Below, piece after piece: positions 12,465 to 21,931 of a DNA stretch of 64,000 nucleotides. The position numbers were made by a program, and so were the translations under genes. The notes beneath the pieces were generated by a model. It ran no database searches, was not told where the DNA came from, and saw nothing but the letters and a program-made list of their open reading frames with translations. The first letter of the stretch is position 1. Each line of letters starts with the position of its first letter. Source of the DNA: Neonectria sp. B-13. Taxonomy: Eukaryota > Ascomycota > Sordariomycetes > Hypocreales > Nectriaceae. The stretch is from the NCBI GenBank assembly GCA_002682825.1, contig NOKP01000014.1:321559-385558 (forward strand), in the 5' to 3' direction.

Positions 12465-13238
12465 TTATTTGCCACGAGCTTTGATTTCCCTTCGCTGCAG
12501 CACGGTCTCTGCAATCTGCTTCCCCGTCTCGGTCTGCAAGCCCAGAAACCCTGCAACGACGCCATCGGAATCTCCCTTACCCATCTCCTGGCTCATCTTG
12601 AATTTCCCCTCCATTTTCTGGACATCTATCTCAACTCCAATGATAGCCTTCCTCATCAATTCAACATAATTCTCAGGTGCATCAGACACCTTCCACGGTC
12701 CCGGCTGGTCATCCTGGCCGGTATGCCCCATTATTGTTGTCTCGTTGTGCTCAGAGAGGTCGTGGATTTGTTGTTTGAGGAAGTTCGATGTTTCAGCCAA
12801 CTGTGAATCTATGTAGACCTTCGCGCGGCCGTATACCTGGACGGCGGCGTAGTTCCACGTTGGGACTACCTTTCCAGTCGCCGGCTTTGTCTCTGTATAG
12901 AACTTTGGAGTGACATAGTGGTGTGCAGGTGAGGTGAATATGACCAAAACGTCATGCTCCAGCACGTTGGTGGAAGAACCGAGGGATTTCTGCGAGTTGA
13001 TTTCCTCAATGATAGCCTTACTCTGAGGGTTTTGTCGGGCTAGGTGGCCCCTTAGCCGTCCGAGCTCCGTCTCGCTTCCTTCATCTTCCACGTCGAGAAT
13101 GAAGGGAATATGGCTGGATTGTAGAAACGGGAACGAAGGTGACGAAATTGCCGTTGTAAAAAGGCCAAGCGGATTCTCGCGCACGAGACGACGGAGGATG
13201 CGGAGATCCGCCTCTGCGTGGGCTGCGCGGATATACAT
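12465..13238 (-). CDS. PaiB-like FMN-binding split-barrel protein
   Basis: Single-exon gene of 257 aa. It matches the bacterial PaiB / FMN_bind_2 family (PF04299) along its length: start MYIRAAHAEAD, SHIPFIL at residues 42-48, GHLARQNPQ at 64-72, DVLVIFTSPAHHYVTP near 96-111 and VPTWNY then AVQVYG at 125-137. In Bacillus subtilis PaiB is a negative regulator acting together with PaiA; fungal members are annotated as transcriptional regulators by homology only. It is about 50 residues longer than the bacterial protein, because of an insert in the EVEDEGSETELG region and a longer C-terminus. No DNA-binding domain is visible, so direct regulation in this eukaryote is uncertain; FMN-linked redox chemistry is the alternative. 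The PaiA-like gene lies 367 bases upstream on the same strand. Confidence 0.88.
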   Translation of the reverse strand: MYIRAAHAEADLRILRRLVRENPLGLFTTAISSPSFPFLQSSHIPFILDVEDEGSETELGRLRGHLARQNPQSKAIIEEINSQKSLGSSTNVLEHDVLVIFTSPAHHYVTPKFYTETKPATGKVVPTWNYAAVQVYGRAKVYIDSQLAETSNFLKQQIHDLSEHNETTIMGHTGQDDQPGPWKVSDAPENYVELMRKAIIGVEIDVQKMEGKFKMSQEMGKGDSDGVVAGFLGLQTETGKQIAETVLQRREIKARGK

Positions 13239-13605
13239 GCCTGGTGTGTAGCGGTGCGTAAGGAATTGGTCGAGTTAACACTAACACTCAAAGGGCTGTT
13301 CAGGCGGAATCTCGGCCTTTTAAGCTGTTGTCTCGAGTTTTCGAAATGGCATCAGCAGTTCCATGCACCAGGTGCTCTCGTGAGTGTGGCCTGCACCAAA
13401 CAGAGCTGGCCTATTGCTACTCACGCGAGGTACCTTATTAGTCTAAACCATTTTTCCTTGGGTCACAATGATCTGATCTGCACTGGGCGGCAAGTAGAAC
13501 CGAGGCCCGCATGCAGTTTGACGACGCATCCTCATCATTAAGACTATTTACACAGGGCAGTCCAAGCATGTTGCCACTTGCTCTTATTCGTTCAGTCCTC
13601 TAGAT
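13239..13605. other. Spacer between PaiA-like and PaiB-like genes
   Basis: A 367-base gap separates two same-strand genes. It is long enough for an independent promoter of the PaiB-like gene, so co-transcription as in bacteria is not required. Nothing else was recognised. Confidence 0.4.
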
Positions 13606-14196
13606 TTAAAGCTCCTTTAACATGATGTAATCTGTCTGTATAACAGGCCCAATGGCAAAGTCATGGCTTCCAGCTTTTGTGTATCCCCATTTCTCGTAGG
13701 CCTTCATCGCCGGATGGTTTTCTTCCCATACACCCAGCCATATATTTTGAAAACCCTGCTCACGCGCCATACTCTCTATTCTGCGTGCCAGCGCGCCTCC
13801 GACTCCTCGACCGTGAGCGGCGGGGTGAACATAAATTCGTTGCAGCTCCGCAAGGTTCTCGACGTCTGCTATGCATGACTCGGTGCTTCCACGAGTGAGG
13901 TACGCGAAACCAATAATTTCATCATCCGGATTCGTTGCGACAATGATGTCTCTTGTCGGGTCGTTCATATCCTTGACGACTGCGGCGGTTGTGGATGATT
14001 TCTCAAGAAACTGCTCTAGTTCATGCGGCTCTACCGAGTGGGCGAAAGTAGCGGTGAAGACATAGGCACCGAGTTCAGCAATTGCGGTAGCATCTGACGC
14101 GCAGGCATTGCGAATACTCGCTGCCCCAGTTGTTGTAAGATCCGTTTTGTGCGAAGATGCCGTCATGATTTGGCGTTCTGTAGTGGGAGTTCTCAA
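13606..14196 (-). CDS. PaiA-like GNAT N-acetyltransferase
   Basis: Single-exon gene of 196 aa; an in-frame ATG at 14166 would give 186 aa and fits the bacterial length better. GNAT landmarks are the acetyl-CoA loop HGRGVGG (residues 128-134) after LQRIYVHP, and IWLGVWEENHP at 152-162 with AMKAYEKWGY and the ending QTDYIMLKEL. These last segments are highly like bacterial PaiA, which acetylates spermidine and spermine. The likely role is N-acetylation of a polyamine or another small amine using acetyl-CoA in the cytosol; the substrate is inferred from homology only. It is next to the PaiB-like gene, same strand and same order as in the bacterial paiAB operon. No introns, unlike most neighbours. 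Confidence 0.87.
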   Translation of the reverse strand: MRTPTTERQIMTASSHKTDLTTTGAASIRNACASDATAIAELGAYVFTATFAHSVEPHELEQFLEKSSTTAAVVKDMNDPTRDIIVATNPDDEIIGFAYLTRGSTESCIADVENLAELQRIYVHPAAHGRGVGGALARRIESMAREQGFQNIWLGVWEENHPAMKAYEKWGYTKAGSHDFAIGPVIQTDYIMLKEL

Positions 14197-14694
14197 GGAT
14201 ATATATGATGAAAATGAGGATTTGCTTTAAACGCAGCGGGTCTGTGTGAAAAGGATGGGATCACAGTTGAGGTAGTTCTCGGACTTTATGGTACGGCTGT
14301 TTCCCCTTATGAGTGCTTTGCCTGCAGAAGGATTCTGCGTTCTTCTAGTCCCACCCAACCGAGAATACGGGCCCCCAGGGGCAATCCAGGCGAGGCTAGT
14401 GTACGTCGGTCACACACTCCGACAGAATCTAACCACAACTGGACATGACTCAAAGAGTCTCGCACTTACCTGCCTTTTCACAAAATGCCCACCGGCCGAT
14501 GTGACAGCTTACAGCAAGGGCGTGGTCTAGAGCCGGAAAACGACCACGCTCCGATGAGGGTACTTGGGTCTGAATGGATGTCATGCAGTTTCATGAGGCC
14601 GTAGATTTGACTGCGGACCCCGGGAGGCACTATATCTACGTGGAATCCAGAAGATTAGTGAGTCTTCGTTGACATCCTCGCCATCTCACGCAAT
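14197..14694. promoter_or_regulatory. Divergent promoter region, PaiA-like gene / MCT transporter
   Basis: About 500 bases separate two divergent starts, so both promoters must lie here. A TATA-like 'gatatatatgatg' lies at about 14199 near the PaiA-like start and 'actatatctacg' at about 14630 near the transporter start. No operator was recognised. Confidence 0.45.
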
Positions 14695-16184
14695 ATGGCT
14701 GAAGAGAAAGAAGTATTCGAAACACTGACGCAGTCATCCGTGGAACAATCCAGGATGCACGATCAAAAAACGGCCAACAATGCTGTTCTACCTTCCGTTG
14801 ATGCATCGGCATCAGCTGAGCCAGAAAGTCCGAATCTTCTGCCTAAAGAACCCTCGTTTCCAGAAGGTGGGCTTGAAGCATGGCTGGTAGTATTCGGTGC
14901 ATCGATGGGCTCGTAAGTCTGCCAACATTGAAACTGGAAATGACCTTTTACTGACTGAGACTCGCTAGACTCGCGGCACTGGGCGTAACAAACACGATAG
15001 CAGCCTTTCAACACTACGTTTCCACACATCAACTCTCCGAGTACAGTGAAGGTAGCATTGGATGGATATTCTCCATCTACATGTTCCTAGCCTTCTTCTG
15101 CGGGGTGTATATCGGCCCTGTATTTGATAAATTCGGACCTAGATGGTTGATCGTTGTTGGAACTGTCTGTATCGGAGCCAGCCTTATGCTGTTGAGTGTC
15201 TGCAAAGGTATAGACACCCACCGAGGATTCATCATTTGAGTTGTTGCTAATACGTCTCTTTTCCCCTTAGAATACTGGCACTTTCTCGTTGTCTTCGGAA
15301 TATGCAACGGCATTGGCTGCTCGCTCCTCTTCACCCCATGCATCGCAGCCGTGGGCCACTATTTCCATGTGCGTCGCGGCCTTGCCACGGGCATCGCCAG
15401 TTCCGGAGGCTCGCTAGGTGGTATCATCTTCCCACTCATGCTGCAAAAGCTGTTTGCCAACCCGTCTCTTGGCTGGGGCTGGGGTGTGCGCATCCTCGGG
15501 TTCCTTTGCATCGGCATCTTGAGTCTTGCCATCTGCTTCGTGCGCTCGCGGCTACCACCCTCGAAGAACGCCAGCATCCATCCAGACATCCGCATCTTCA
15601 AGGAGAAACCTTTCTTGTTCACCACCATTGCCCTTTTCTTGATGGAATTCGGCCTCTTTATCCCCATGACCTACATAAGCTCGTATGTCGCTGCTCAGGG
15701 TTTCACCGACGGATTTAGCTTTCAGATATTGACGATAATGAATGCGGGATCCTTTTTCGGTCGTCTATTACCAGGCTGGTGGGCAGACCGCGTCGGCCCA
15801 TTCAACTCCAACATGGTATCCGTGCTGTTGTCCATCTTTGCCTGCTTTGCTATTTGGCTCCCCTTCGGTCATACCAAGCCCGGCATCATCACTTTCGCCA
15901 TTGTCATTGGCTTTGCAAGTGGAAACAACATTAGCATCACACCTGTGTGTATCGGAAGGCTATGCTCCATCGAGAACTATGGGCGGTATTATGCCACATG
16001 CTTCACCGTGGCCAGTGTAGCATCCTTGGTGAGCATTCCCATCGGCGGAAGCATCATCAGCGCTTGCGGGGGGAGTTACGGAGGGCTGATCATCTTCACT
16101 GGCTCGCTATACGCCTTGAGCCTGGTTGGCTTCGTGATTGCCAAAGGTGCGAGCGTTGGCTGGAAGTTGACAGCCAACTTTTAG
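14695..16184 (+). CDS. MFS monocarboxylate (MCT/MCH-type) transporter, 3 exons
   Basis: Exons 14695-14912, 14969-15207 and 15271-16184 give 456 aa. After a soluble N-terminal tail of about 55 residues comes PEGGLEAWLVVFGASMGS, the TM1 signature of fungal monocarboxylate-transporter homologues. Further marks are SEGSIGWIFSIYMFL, GPVFDKFGPRWLIVVG, YFHVRRGLATGIASSGGSLGG (in two halves) and LPGWWADRVGPFNSNM, with twelve predicted hydrophobic segments. Fungal members (MCH1-5, riboflavin transporter Mch5) mostly do not carry monocarboxylates; the substrate here is open. The protein should sit in the plasma membrane. It is divergent from the PaiA-like gene and may belong to the same small accessory group, which is an inference from position. 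Confidence 0.88.
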
Positions 16185-16675
16185 ACCTTGATGTTCAGAA
16201 AGTAGTCAAGTAAAATAGAGGGTGTCGGAAGTAGTATTGTTTAATGATAGATACTATGTTTCCTTGTTCACTTGTAATGGTTCAGCTGCTTCAGAAACTG
16301 AGGTTCAACCTGGGTTTTAAAGAACAGCAAGATCAAAGGGCTACTTGACAATATTAACTGCAATAGCCTACTTGGTCAATTAGTGGGTCGCCCTTGGAAA
16401 AAGGGTTACTCTCTGTATCCGTAATTGCTGCGAAATCCTCTAATCTACCTCCAAGCCAAGATCAAGTAGCAAACACCTAAAGCAAGACGAATGACGGGGA
16501 AACACTCATACACACCGCTGATTCCTTAAAGCACTCTGGCAAACTCGTATTCAAGTCATCACCTCAAGTTTCTCCCGTTTATGAGATGAGCCATGTGTGC
16601 TTGTGTGCTGGTTGGGTCTCCCCACAAAACTGGCTGCAAGCTCCATGTCTGGTGATAGCGTCAACTTTTCCCATC
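16185..16675. other. Spacer before tRNA pair
   Basis: Contains the 3' UTR of the transporter and the upstream flank of the first tRNA. No gene seen. Confidence 0.4.
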
Positions 16676-16765
16676 GGCCGCGTGGCCTAATGGCTAAGGC
16701 GCTAGATTTCGGTTCACCGGATTCAAATTCTCTAGAGATTCCAGTTTCGAATACTGGCGTGGTCG
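16676..16765 (+). tRNA. tRNA-Arg (anticodon TCG), with 17-nt intron, copy 1
   Basis: The cloverleaf folds by hand: acceptor GGCCGCG pairs with CGTGGTC (two G-U pairs) and discriminator G. The D arm is GCCT/AGGC, the anticodon stem CTAGA/TCTAG and the T arm CCAGT-TTCGAAT-ACTGG. The loop starts TT-TCG-G, so the anticodon is TCG (Arg, codon CGA). A 17-nt intron lies at 16713-16729, one base 3' of the anticodon, the canonical nuclear position. The intron CCGG can pair with the anticodon region TCGG (one G-U), as in typical pre-tRNAs. The mature length without CCA is 73 nt. A T-rich terminator follows at 16771. Confidence 0.93.
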
Positions 16766-16770
16766 GAATA

Positions 16771-16780
16771 TTTTCTTTTT
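16771..16780 (+). terminator. RNA polymerase III terminator of tRNA copy 1
   Basis: The run TTTTCTTTTT begins six bases after the tRNA 3' end; runs of four or more T on the non-template strand stop Pol III. Confidence 0.7.
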
Positions 16781-16868
16781 GCCGTTCGCAGGAGTGGTCG
16801 AGTTGAACTGTCTGACTGTCTCTCCACCACTGCCCTTATATGCAGCAATATGTTGCAAACTTTCCATC

Positions 16869-16958
16869 GGCCGCGTGGCCTAATGGCTAAGGCGCTAGAT
16901 TTCGGTTCACCGACTTCAAATTCTCTAGAGATTCCAGTTTCGAATACTGGCGTGGTCG
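16869..16958 (+). tRNA. tRNA-Arg (anticodon TCG), with 17-nt intron, copy 2
   Basis: The mature part is identical to copy 1, 193 bases upstream, including the acceptor, D, anticodon and T arms. The intron (16906-16922) differs at two positions: it has CCGAC where copy 1 has CCGGA, so CCGA pairs perfectly with TCGG of the anticodon loop. The flank 'ttcccatc/tttccatc' just before both genes is also shared, which points to a local duplication. Confidence 0.93.
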
Positions 16959-16969
16959 CATTCGCTTTC

Positions 16970-16974
16970 TTTTT
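16970..16974 (+). terminator. RNA polymerase III terminator of tRNA copy 2
   Basis: A run of five T, eleven bases after the tRNA end and preceded by TTTC. Confidence 0.6.
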
Positions 16975-17141
16975 GGTGGTTTGTTGTATTGTTTCTGTTG
17001 GATGTGATGCATTCATTGGTAATGCTTTTCGGGATCTGCTTTTTGGTGTGTATATTCACGTGGACTCTGAACACCTTCCCTCTTTTTCAAACGGCTCACG
17101 CATTTTACTATACTAGGCACTTGTACCCTTTTTATTAAGCC

Positions 17142-18641
17142 TTAATATCCGTGTCTAACTCTGCGGTATCGTGAGTATTGTCTCTGTATTGTCCTGTTGG
17201 TATCCCGAGCATGGCTCAACTTGAGCTCGTGCTGGTCTCCATGAGCCAGCTCTCTGCATTGGCTGCACGACTCATCGTCGCAGTAGCCATCCGTCTCTTT
17301 GTTTGAGGCCTGCATAATGATGGTGATTATGGCAACGAATGCTGAAATCACCCATGTCCCCCATTGACTGTACTGGTTCGGGGTCTCGCCTTGTGGAAGG
17401 TGGTATTTGCGAATGCCCTTTTCCAGATTAATGACAAAAACAAGATATCCCACCACGTACAACGCTGTTTGCAGGACCGTTAGACGGAAGTCTGGCGTCA
17501 ACACCAGAATGCGGTCTTGAACCAGGCCGCTGGGCGCCAACCCAGGAGAGAAGCTGGAAAGGCCGCACATCAGTATTTGGACAAAACTCAGGAGATGGCG
17601 GAAAGGTGGAAAGTACTCACAACCGTTGTAAGCCTTTCGGGAAACAGCTCAAAAAGAACAAGTCCACTTCCCATGGCTTGCCTCCGCTCCACCTTGTTCT
17701 AGACTTGATTATGGCCAGGAGCCAGAACGCGAAGTATGCGCCAACCGTCGCAAAAATGCCAATGACTGTCCGCATCGGAGGCATGGGGAATGCACGGCTG
17801 ACTTCCCGTCACTTCCGTCAGATGGCAAAATGAACTGCAATTCGGAGGATTGGCGGATGGAATAGCTGAAGCGGCCGGACCACGGTGTTACTGACCCGGT
17901 CGCGTCTTGGTAGCAGACACTCGTAAGTCGATACGCCGTGTCGGACTCCAGCAGCACTGCAGCAGGCTTGTTTGGGTATATAGCTAGCAATACACACGCC
18001 AAGACCAGGTAGAGAAAGGTGCCCAAGTACGGCAGCAATTGGTACGTCATGACCTGGCGAAGAGAAGTTATCACGCTCGACGCCCGCAGCATAGACCAGA
18101 GCATTGTGGCAATGAGGCCGGAGAAGGCATACATCAACGTCGGGAGTATATCCATGTCAATAAAATGCCGGTCTCGGAGCCCCGAGATGGTGAGGAAATG
18201 CACCGTCGCGGACATGCCGGTGGTGGCCAGGTAGAGCTGCGCGACGCCTCGGAGGATGGGCGTCGCGCCGGCGATGATGGCGAGCACCAGGTTCGCGTAG
18301 ATGAGGTAACGCTGCATGTCCGCATGCGGACCCGAGATGCCGAACGCGCACACGGGCATCGGACAGTCGACCATCAGAGGCTTCGAGATGGGCAGCGACG
18401 AGTTGAGCTCCGACTTGGACTTGAAGACCCATATGTCCAAGCCGTCTTCGACAGTCGACGGTGCAACGGCGGTGATGTTGGGGGCGTTGGTGAACCAGTA
18501 CTCGTGGCAGGTGGTCTCCAATGAAGTTTCGTTCTTGGTGGTGTTGTAGCATTTGTCCATGTTGACGTTGGCGATGAGGAGCGCGTCGTTGAAGTGGTCC
18601 GAGGAAGCGCACAGCGCTGCGGCCGCGGTGCTCAGGCCCAT
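17142..18641 (-). CDS. Fungal integral membrane protein of unknown function, 3 exons
   Basis: Exons 18641-17896, 17797-17621 and 17553-17142 give 444 aa. Residues 1-115 form a non-cytosolic region with several cysteines (DKCYNTT, TTCHEYW, DCPMPVCAFG) and N-glycosylation sequons (NTT, NET, NIT, NSS). About seven hydrophobic segments follow, including YLIYANLVLAIIAGATPILRG, ILPTLMYAFSGLIATMLW, TFLYLVLACVLLAIYP, VIGIFATVGAYFAFWLLAII, TALYVVGYLVFVINL and WGTWVISAFVAIITIIM. The C-terminus is hydrophilic and arginine-rich. I do not recognise the family. A short hydrophobic start (MGLSTAAAALCASS) could be a signal anchor. The topology suggests a plasma or vacuolar membrane protein with a lumenal, disulfide-stabilised N-terminal domain; no function is proposed. 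Confidence 0.72.
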
Positions 18642-19562
18642 GGCAAACTAGTCTCTTGAAACTATTGTATAGCTGCTATAGTGGCTTTAGAAAGAACCTA
18701 GAACCGAGCCAAAGGAAACTACTGCATCTATATATCAGATTCAGCAGAGGCTCTTTTCAAGTCTGCGCTATAAACCCTGATGGCAACGCTGCCTCGCGTT
18801 CGGGATGGAGCAGCGACCAGCTAGAACCAGTTCCAGCTCCATTTATGTTCAGCTTCATGCGGGGGGAAATTAACGGCTCCGCAGGGTTGCCTGCGGCCTA
18901 CAAGGCGGACAAGTGAGACAGAGACGGCGAAAGTTGGTCGCGCAAGCAACTAGGGGTTAAGATGATGGGCTTGTCACAGTATACAAATACTACCGGAAGA
19001 ATTCGAGTCTTCACTTTATTCAATGAAAAGATGAGTTAATTTGTTCTTTGCTTTGTTCTGCCGGCTGGGGAAGAGGATATATGTCTAACAACAAGGCAGA
19101 GACGACTGTGCCACGATCGATCCGCCTTGAGGCGAACTAGCGTTGAAAAGGTGGGCAACAGCGCCGGTACCGCAGAACCAAAGTTGCGGGAGGAATTAAT
19201 CAAAGATGCAGAGCGAGGTTAAGGCTGTAAGTAATAATTACCAGGGCCTGGGTGTTCACGGGTGTTTTATATATTGGTTGTTTAGGCCTTGGTTGTTTAG
19301 GCCTAAGAGGATGCAAGAGGCCGATATCGTAACACCACAAGCAGCAACATAACCGTTCCCTCCAAGATCCTTGAGAACCTTTACGGTCTAGAAGTGCCTC
19401 TTTAGCACACGTATTCCTCTTGAGCACGTATTCAACGGCCAAGAAGATACAGTTCTAAGCTGCTTTCACTGCTGCATATTCATAAGCGTTGGTCGAGCTC
19501 ACCTCCATGGGAATGAAGGATCTAACTGCCTCGAGTCTGCGGAGTCCAAGCACGAAATCTCG
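18642..19562. other. Intergenic, no gene recognised
   Basis: Nothing coding is supported. At about 19275-19300 the sequence 'ttggttgtttaggcc' occurs twice back to back, a short tandem duplication. Confidence 0.4.
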
Positions 19563-20021
19563 ATGCAAGATATGCCAGCCAAAACCCTAGTAGACGTTGC
19601 CACCATCCTGCACCCCGTCGACAGGGCATCGTTCGCCTGACCTGCCGTCAAACGCACCAGGTCATTGGCAGGGCTTTGCGACTCCAACGCTCCCACTCGC
19701 CGCATCTTCCAGCTGAGGTGCACTTCGATCTCGTGGCGGCGATTCTAAGATACCATCGGACAAAGTCTTGGTCTTCACTTCATGGAAGAACTTGGGTTAC
19801 GGAGGGTCCGTTTACGATGCGCAATGGCAGAACCACCTCAAGTATACCCCCGGCCTCACCCCACGTTCGCGCGGACGCCTCACTATTGGAGCATCCGAAA
19901 TTGCTTCAAGAATTGAGGAGAGGGGAGTTTGGACATTGCTTACACTCCTCGACTTGCGAGTGAAGCAATTGAAAAGTTTCCAGAACAGGTCTATCTTGGC
20001 TGTCAATGATACCCCTGTTTG
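19563..20021 (+). pseudogene. Probable broken F-box gene fragment
   Basis: From the ATG at 19563 the frame reads MPAKTLVDVATILHPVDRASF and hits TGA at 19638. Shifting frame at about 19634 continues RLTCRQTHQVIGRALRL. Together these match the F-box consensus (LPxEL-x-IAxxLxxxDxxSFRLTCR). The continuation has a further plausible piece in a third frame (19768-20021, SWKNLGYGGSVYDAQW and so on). At least two frame breaks with no convincing splice sites point to a decayed gene. A single sequencing error at the first break cannot be excluded. F-box proteins are substrate adaptors of SCF ubiquitin ligases; this copy should be non-functional. Confidence 0.45.
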
Positions 20022-20543
20022 AAGAGCATAATATAACGTTCACTTAGTTGTTGGGCATTAAAGAGCCGATAAGACGAAATTTCCCATAGTCATTGTATAT
20101 TAATTGAAATATTTTACTAAGAAAAGTCTCAACGAGGAATGAAAAAGAGACCATTGACATCGACGAAGTATTTCTAGTTGAATAACGTAGGGTGGTGGCA
20201 TTCCTTTTCGCCTTGCGATCCAGGCCACACTTGACCCATCATGATACCTCCCGTAGCGACAAGAGCACATGTAGTGTCGCAAAGATATTGCCCAGTCGAT
20301 GACATTGTTCATAAATGCTAGAGGTTCAGAGGTAATCTCCCTTTAGATTTTACATAACTGTTTTATTTTCCGACTTGCCTGTCCTCTATCCAGACAATCA
20401 GAGGATTCTTCAATCTAAGTGGTGCTAAGTGAGGGGCTCTCATGAGCGCGACGAGACGCGTCTAAACCCATCGTCACCACCACCGCCAACTCTCCTCCTA
20501 CAAGCTCCAATCCTCCCCCTTGGCAACCACAATACTCGCCACA
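20022..20543. other. Spacer upstream of MIS12
   Basis: AT-richer on the left, becoming C- and T-rich over the last 80 bases before the MIS12 start, as in typical fungal 5' leaders. No gene seen. Confidence 0.4.
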
Positions 20544-21598
20544 ATGGCAGATCCGCAAGCCTCCGACTACGAGCTCCTCACCGAGCACTTCGGCTACCCC
20601 CCCGTCGTACGCCCGCCACTTCCCGTCCCCTCTACAACATGCTGACCCCTCCGCAGTCTCTCCTCGACGACATCATCAACACCGTCAACGTCCTCGCCGA
20701 CCGCGCCCTCGACTCGGTCGAGCGCCTGCTGCTCTCCATCCCGCCGCAGAACCTCGGCTTCCGGACCTCCTCCCGGGACAAGGACGCCGCGCCCCCCGAC
20801 GAGGCCGCCCGCCGCGAGATCGAAAATGGCACCCACCAGCTCGAGACGCTGCTCAACGCCTCCATCGACAAGAACTTCGACCTCTTCGAGCTCTACACCA
20901 TGAACAACATCCTCAAGGTCCGCCCCGACGACCAGCCCTTCCTGCGCCTCGCCCACTACGACGGCCTCGACTTCGCTGCGCCCGCCGACCGCCCGACCAC
21001 CGACTCCGTCACCCACCTGCGCCGTCGCCTGCACGCCTCGCAGCGCCTGCACACCGCGCTCGAGCTGGAGCGCGCCCGCAACGACGCCCTCCTCACCCAG
21101 CTGCGCACCTCGCTCGGCCTGCCCACCGGCGTCAAAGCCGAGGAGACACCGGCCGCCGCCGGGCCGTTCGGCTTCCTGCGCGACCGGGCCGGGCTCGAGG
21201 ACGCCGGCGCCACCACGCCCATCGCCACAACGACCGAGTTCACGCTGTCGCAGCTGCAGGCCCTGCGCGCGCTGTCGACGTCGCTTCGCACCCTGCTGCC
21301 GGACCTGGGCCCCGTGACCGACGACGCCGCCCCGCGTACCTGGCGCCGCGACCGCGTCGAGTACGTCGAGGCCGCGTCGCGCAAGTACCTCGAGAACTCG
21401 CGCGGCCTGGAGCTCGGCGCCCAGGGCGACGTCCGCGACGGCGAGTGGCAGGGCGAGGGCCGCAAGGTGACGCGGAACGAGGTCGAGGGTTTAGAGAACG
21501 TCGCCGCCCTGCTGAGCAAAGATGCGCCAGCGCAGACCTCGCGCCAGGGTTCAAATGGGAATGAAAATGGAGACGGCGACGCGATGGATGAGTCTTAG
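20544..21598 (+). CDS. MIS12: Kinetochore MIND-complex subunit Mis12/Mtw1, 2 exons
   Basis: The start ATG at 20544 gives exon 1 (MADPQASDYELLTEHFGYPPV). A 50-nt intron (20607-20656, donor GTACGC, branch CTGAC, acceptor CAG) joins to SLLDDIINTVNVLADRALDSVE. The product is 334 aa. The segment LLTEHFGYPP-(intron)-SLLDDIINTVN is the conserved N-terminal signature of Mis12; the later part is helical with a heptad-like pattern (LHASQRLHTALELERARNDALL). Mis12 is a subunit of the Mis12/MIND complex, which connects inner centromere proteins with Ndc80 at kinetochores in the nucleus. The tail is acidic and low-complexity. Length is normal for filamentous fungi. An upstream in-frame reading exists because the intron is open, but the spliced N-terminus is the conserved one. 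Confidence 0.9.
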
Positions 21599-21622
21599 GA
21601 AACGGAAACGGAAACGGAAACG
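21599..21622 (+). repeat. Hexanucleotide microsatellite (GGAAAC)4
   Basis: Four perfect copies of GGAAAC lie directly after the MIS12 stop codon, in its 3' UTR. Confidence 0.85.
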
Positions 21623-21931
21623 GACACGATAGGCGGCTTGCGTGACGGTATTTGCAATAACAGCACGGAATAGGGACGGGGCGTCCGGCGCAGGTTGGGA
21701 AAACAACCCTCTTTGCTTGGGTGGTGACAGTTTGGTTTGTGTCTTTTAGACATGTACAGGCATTCTACGGCGTGGAAATACAATACAATGCGGCGAGGAA
21801 TTCCACCTCTCATACAGATACCATCCCATTTTTGCAGTTCCAGCATTCATCCAGGTCTCTGTTCATCCAGTCCTCGCTAACCGCGGCCATGTAAAAAGCA
21901 ATCGTTCATGTCAGGATGCCTCGATCCTCCG

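Noticed and set aside
16597..17116. Open frames on both strands across the tRNA pair, with repeated protein segments
   Set aside because: The repeated peptide is just translation of the two tRNA genes; no protein feature supports them.
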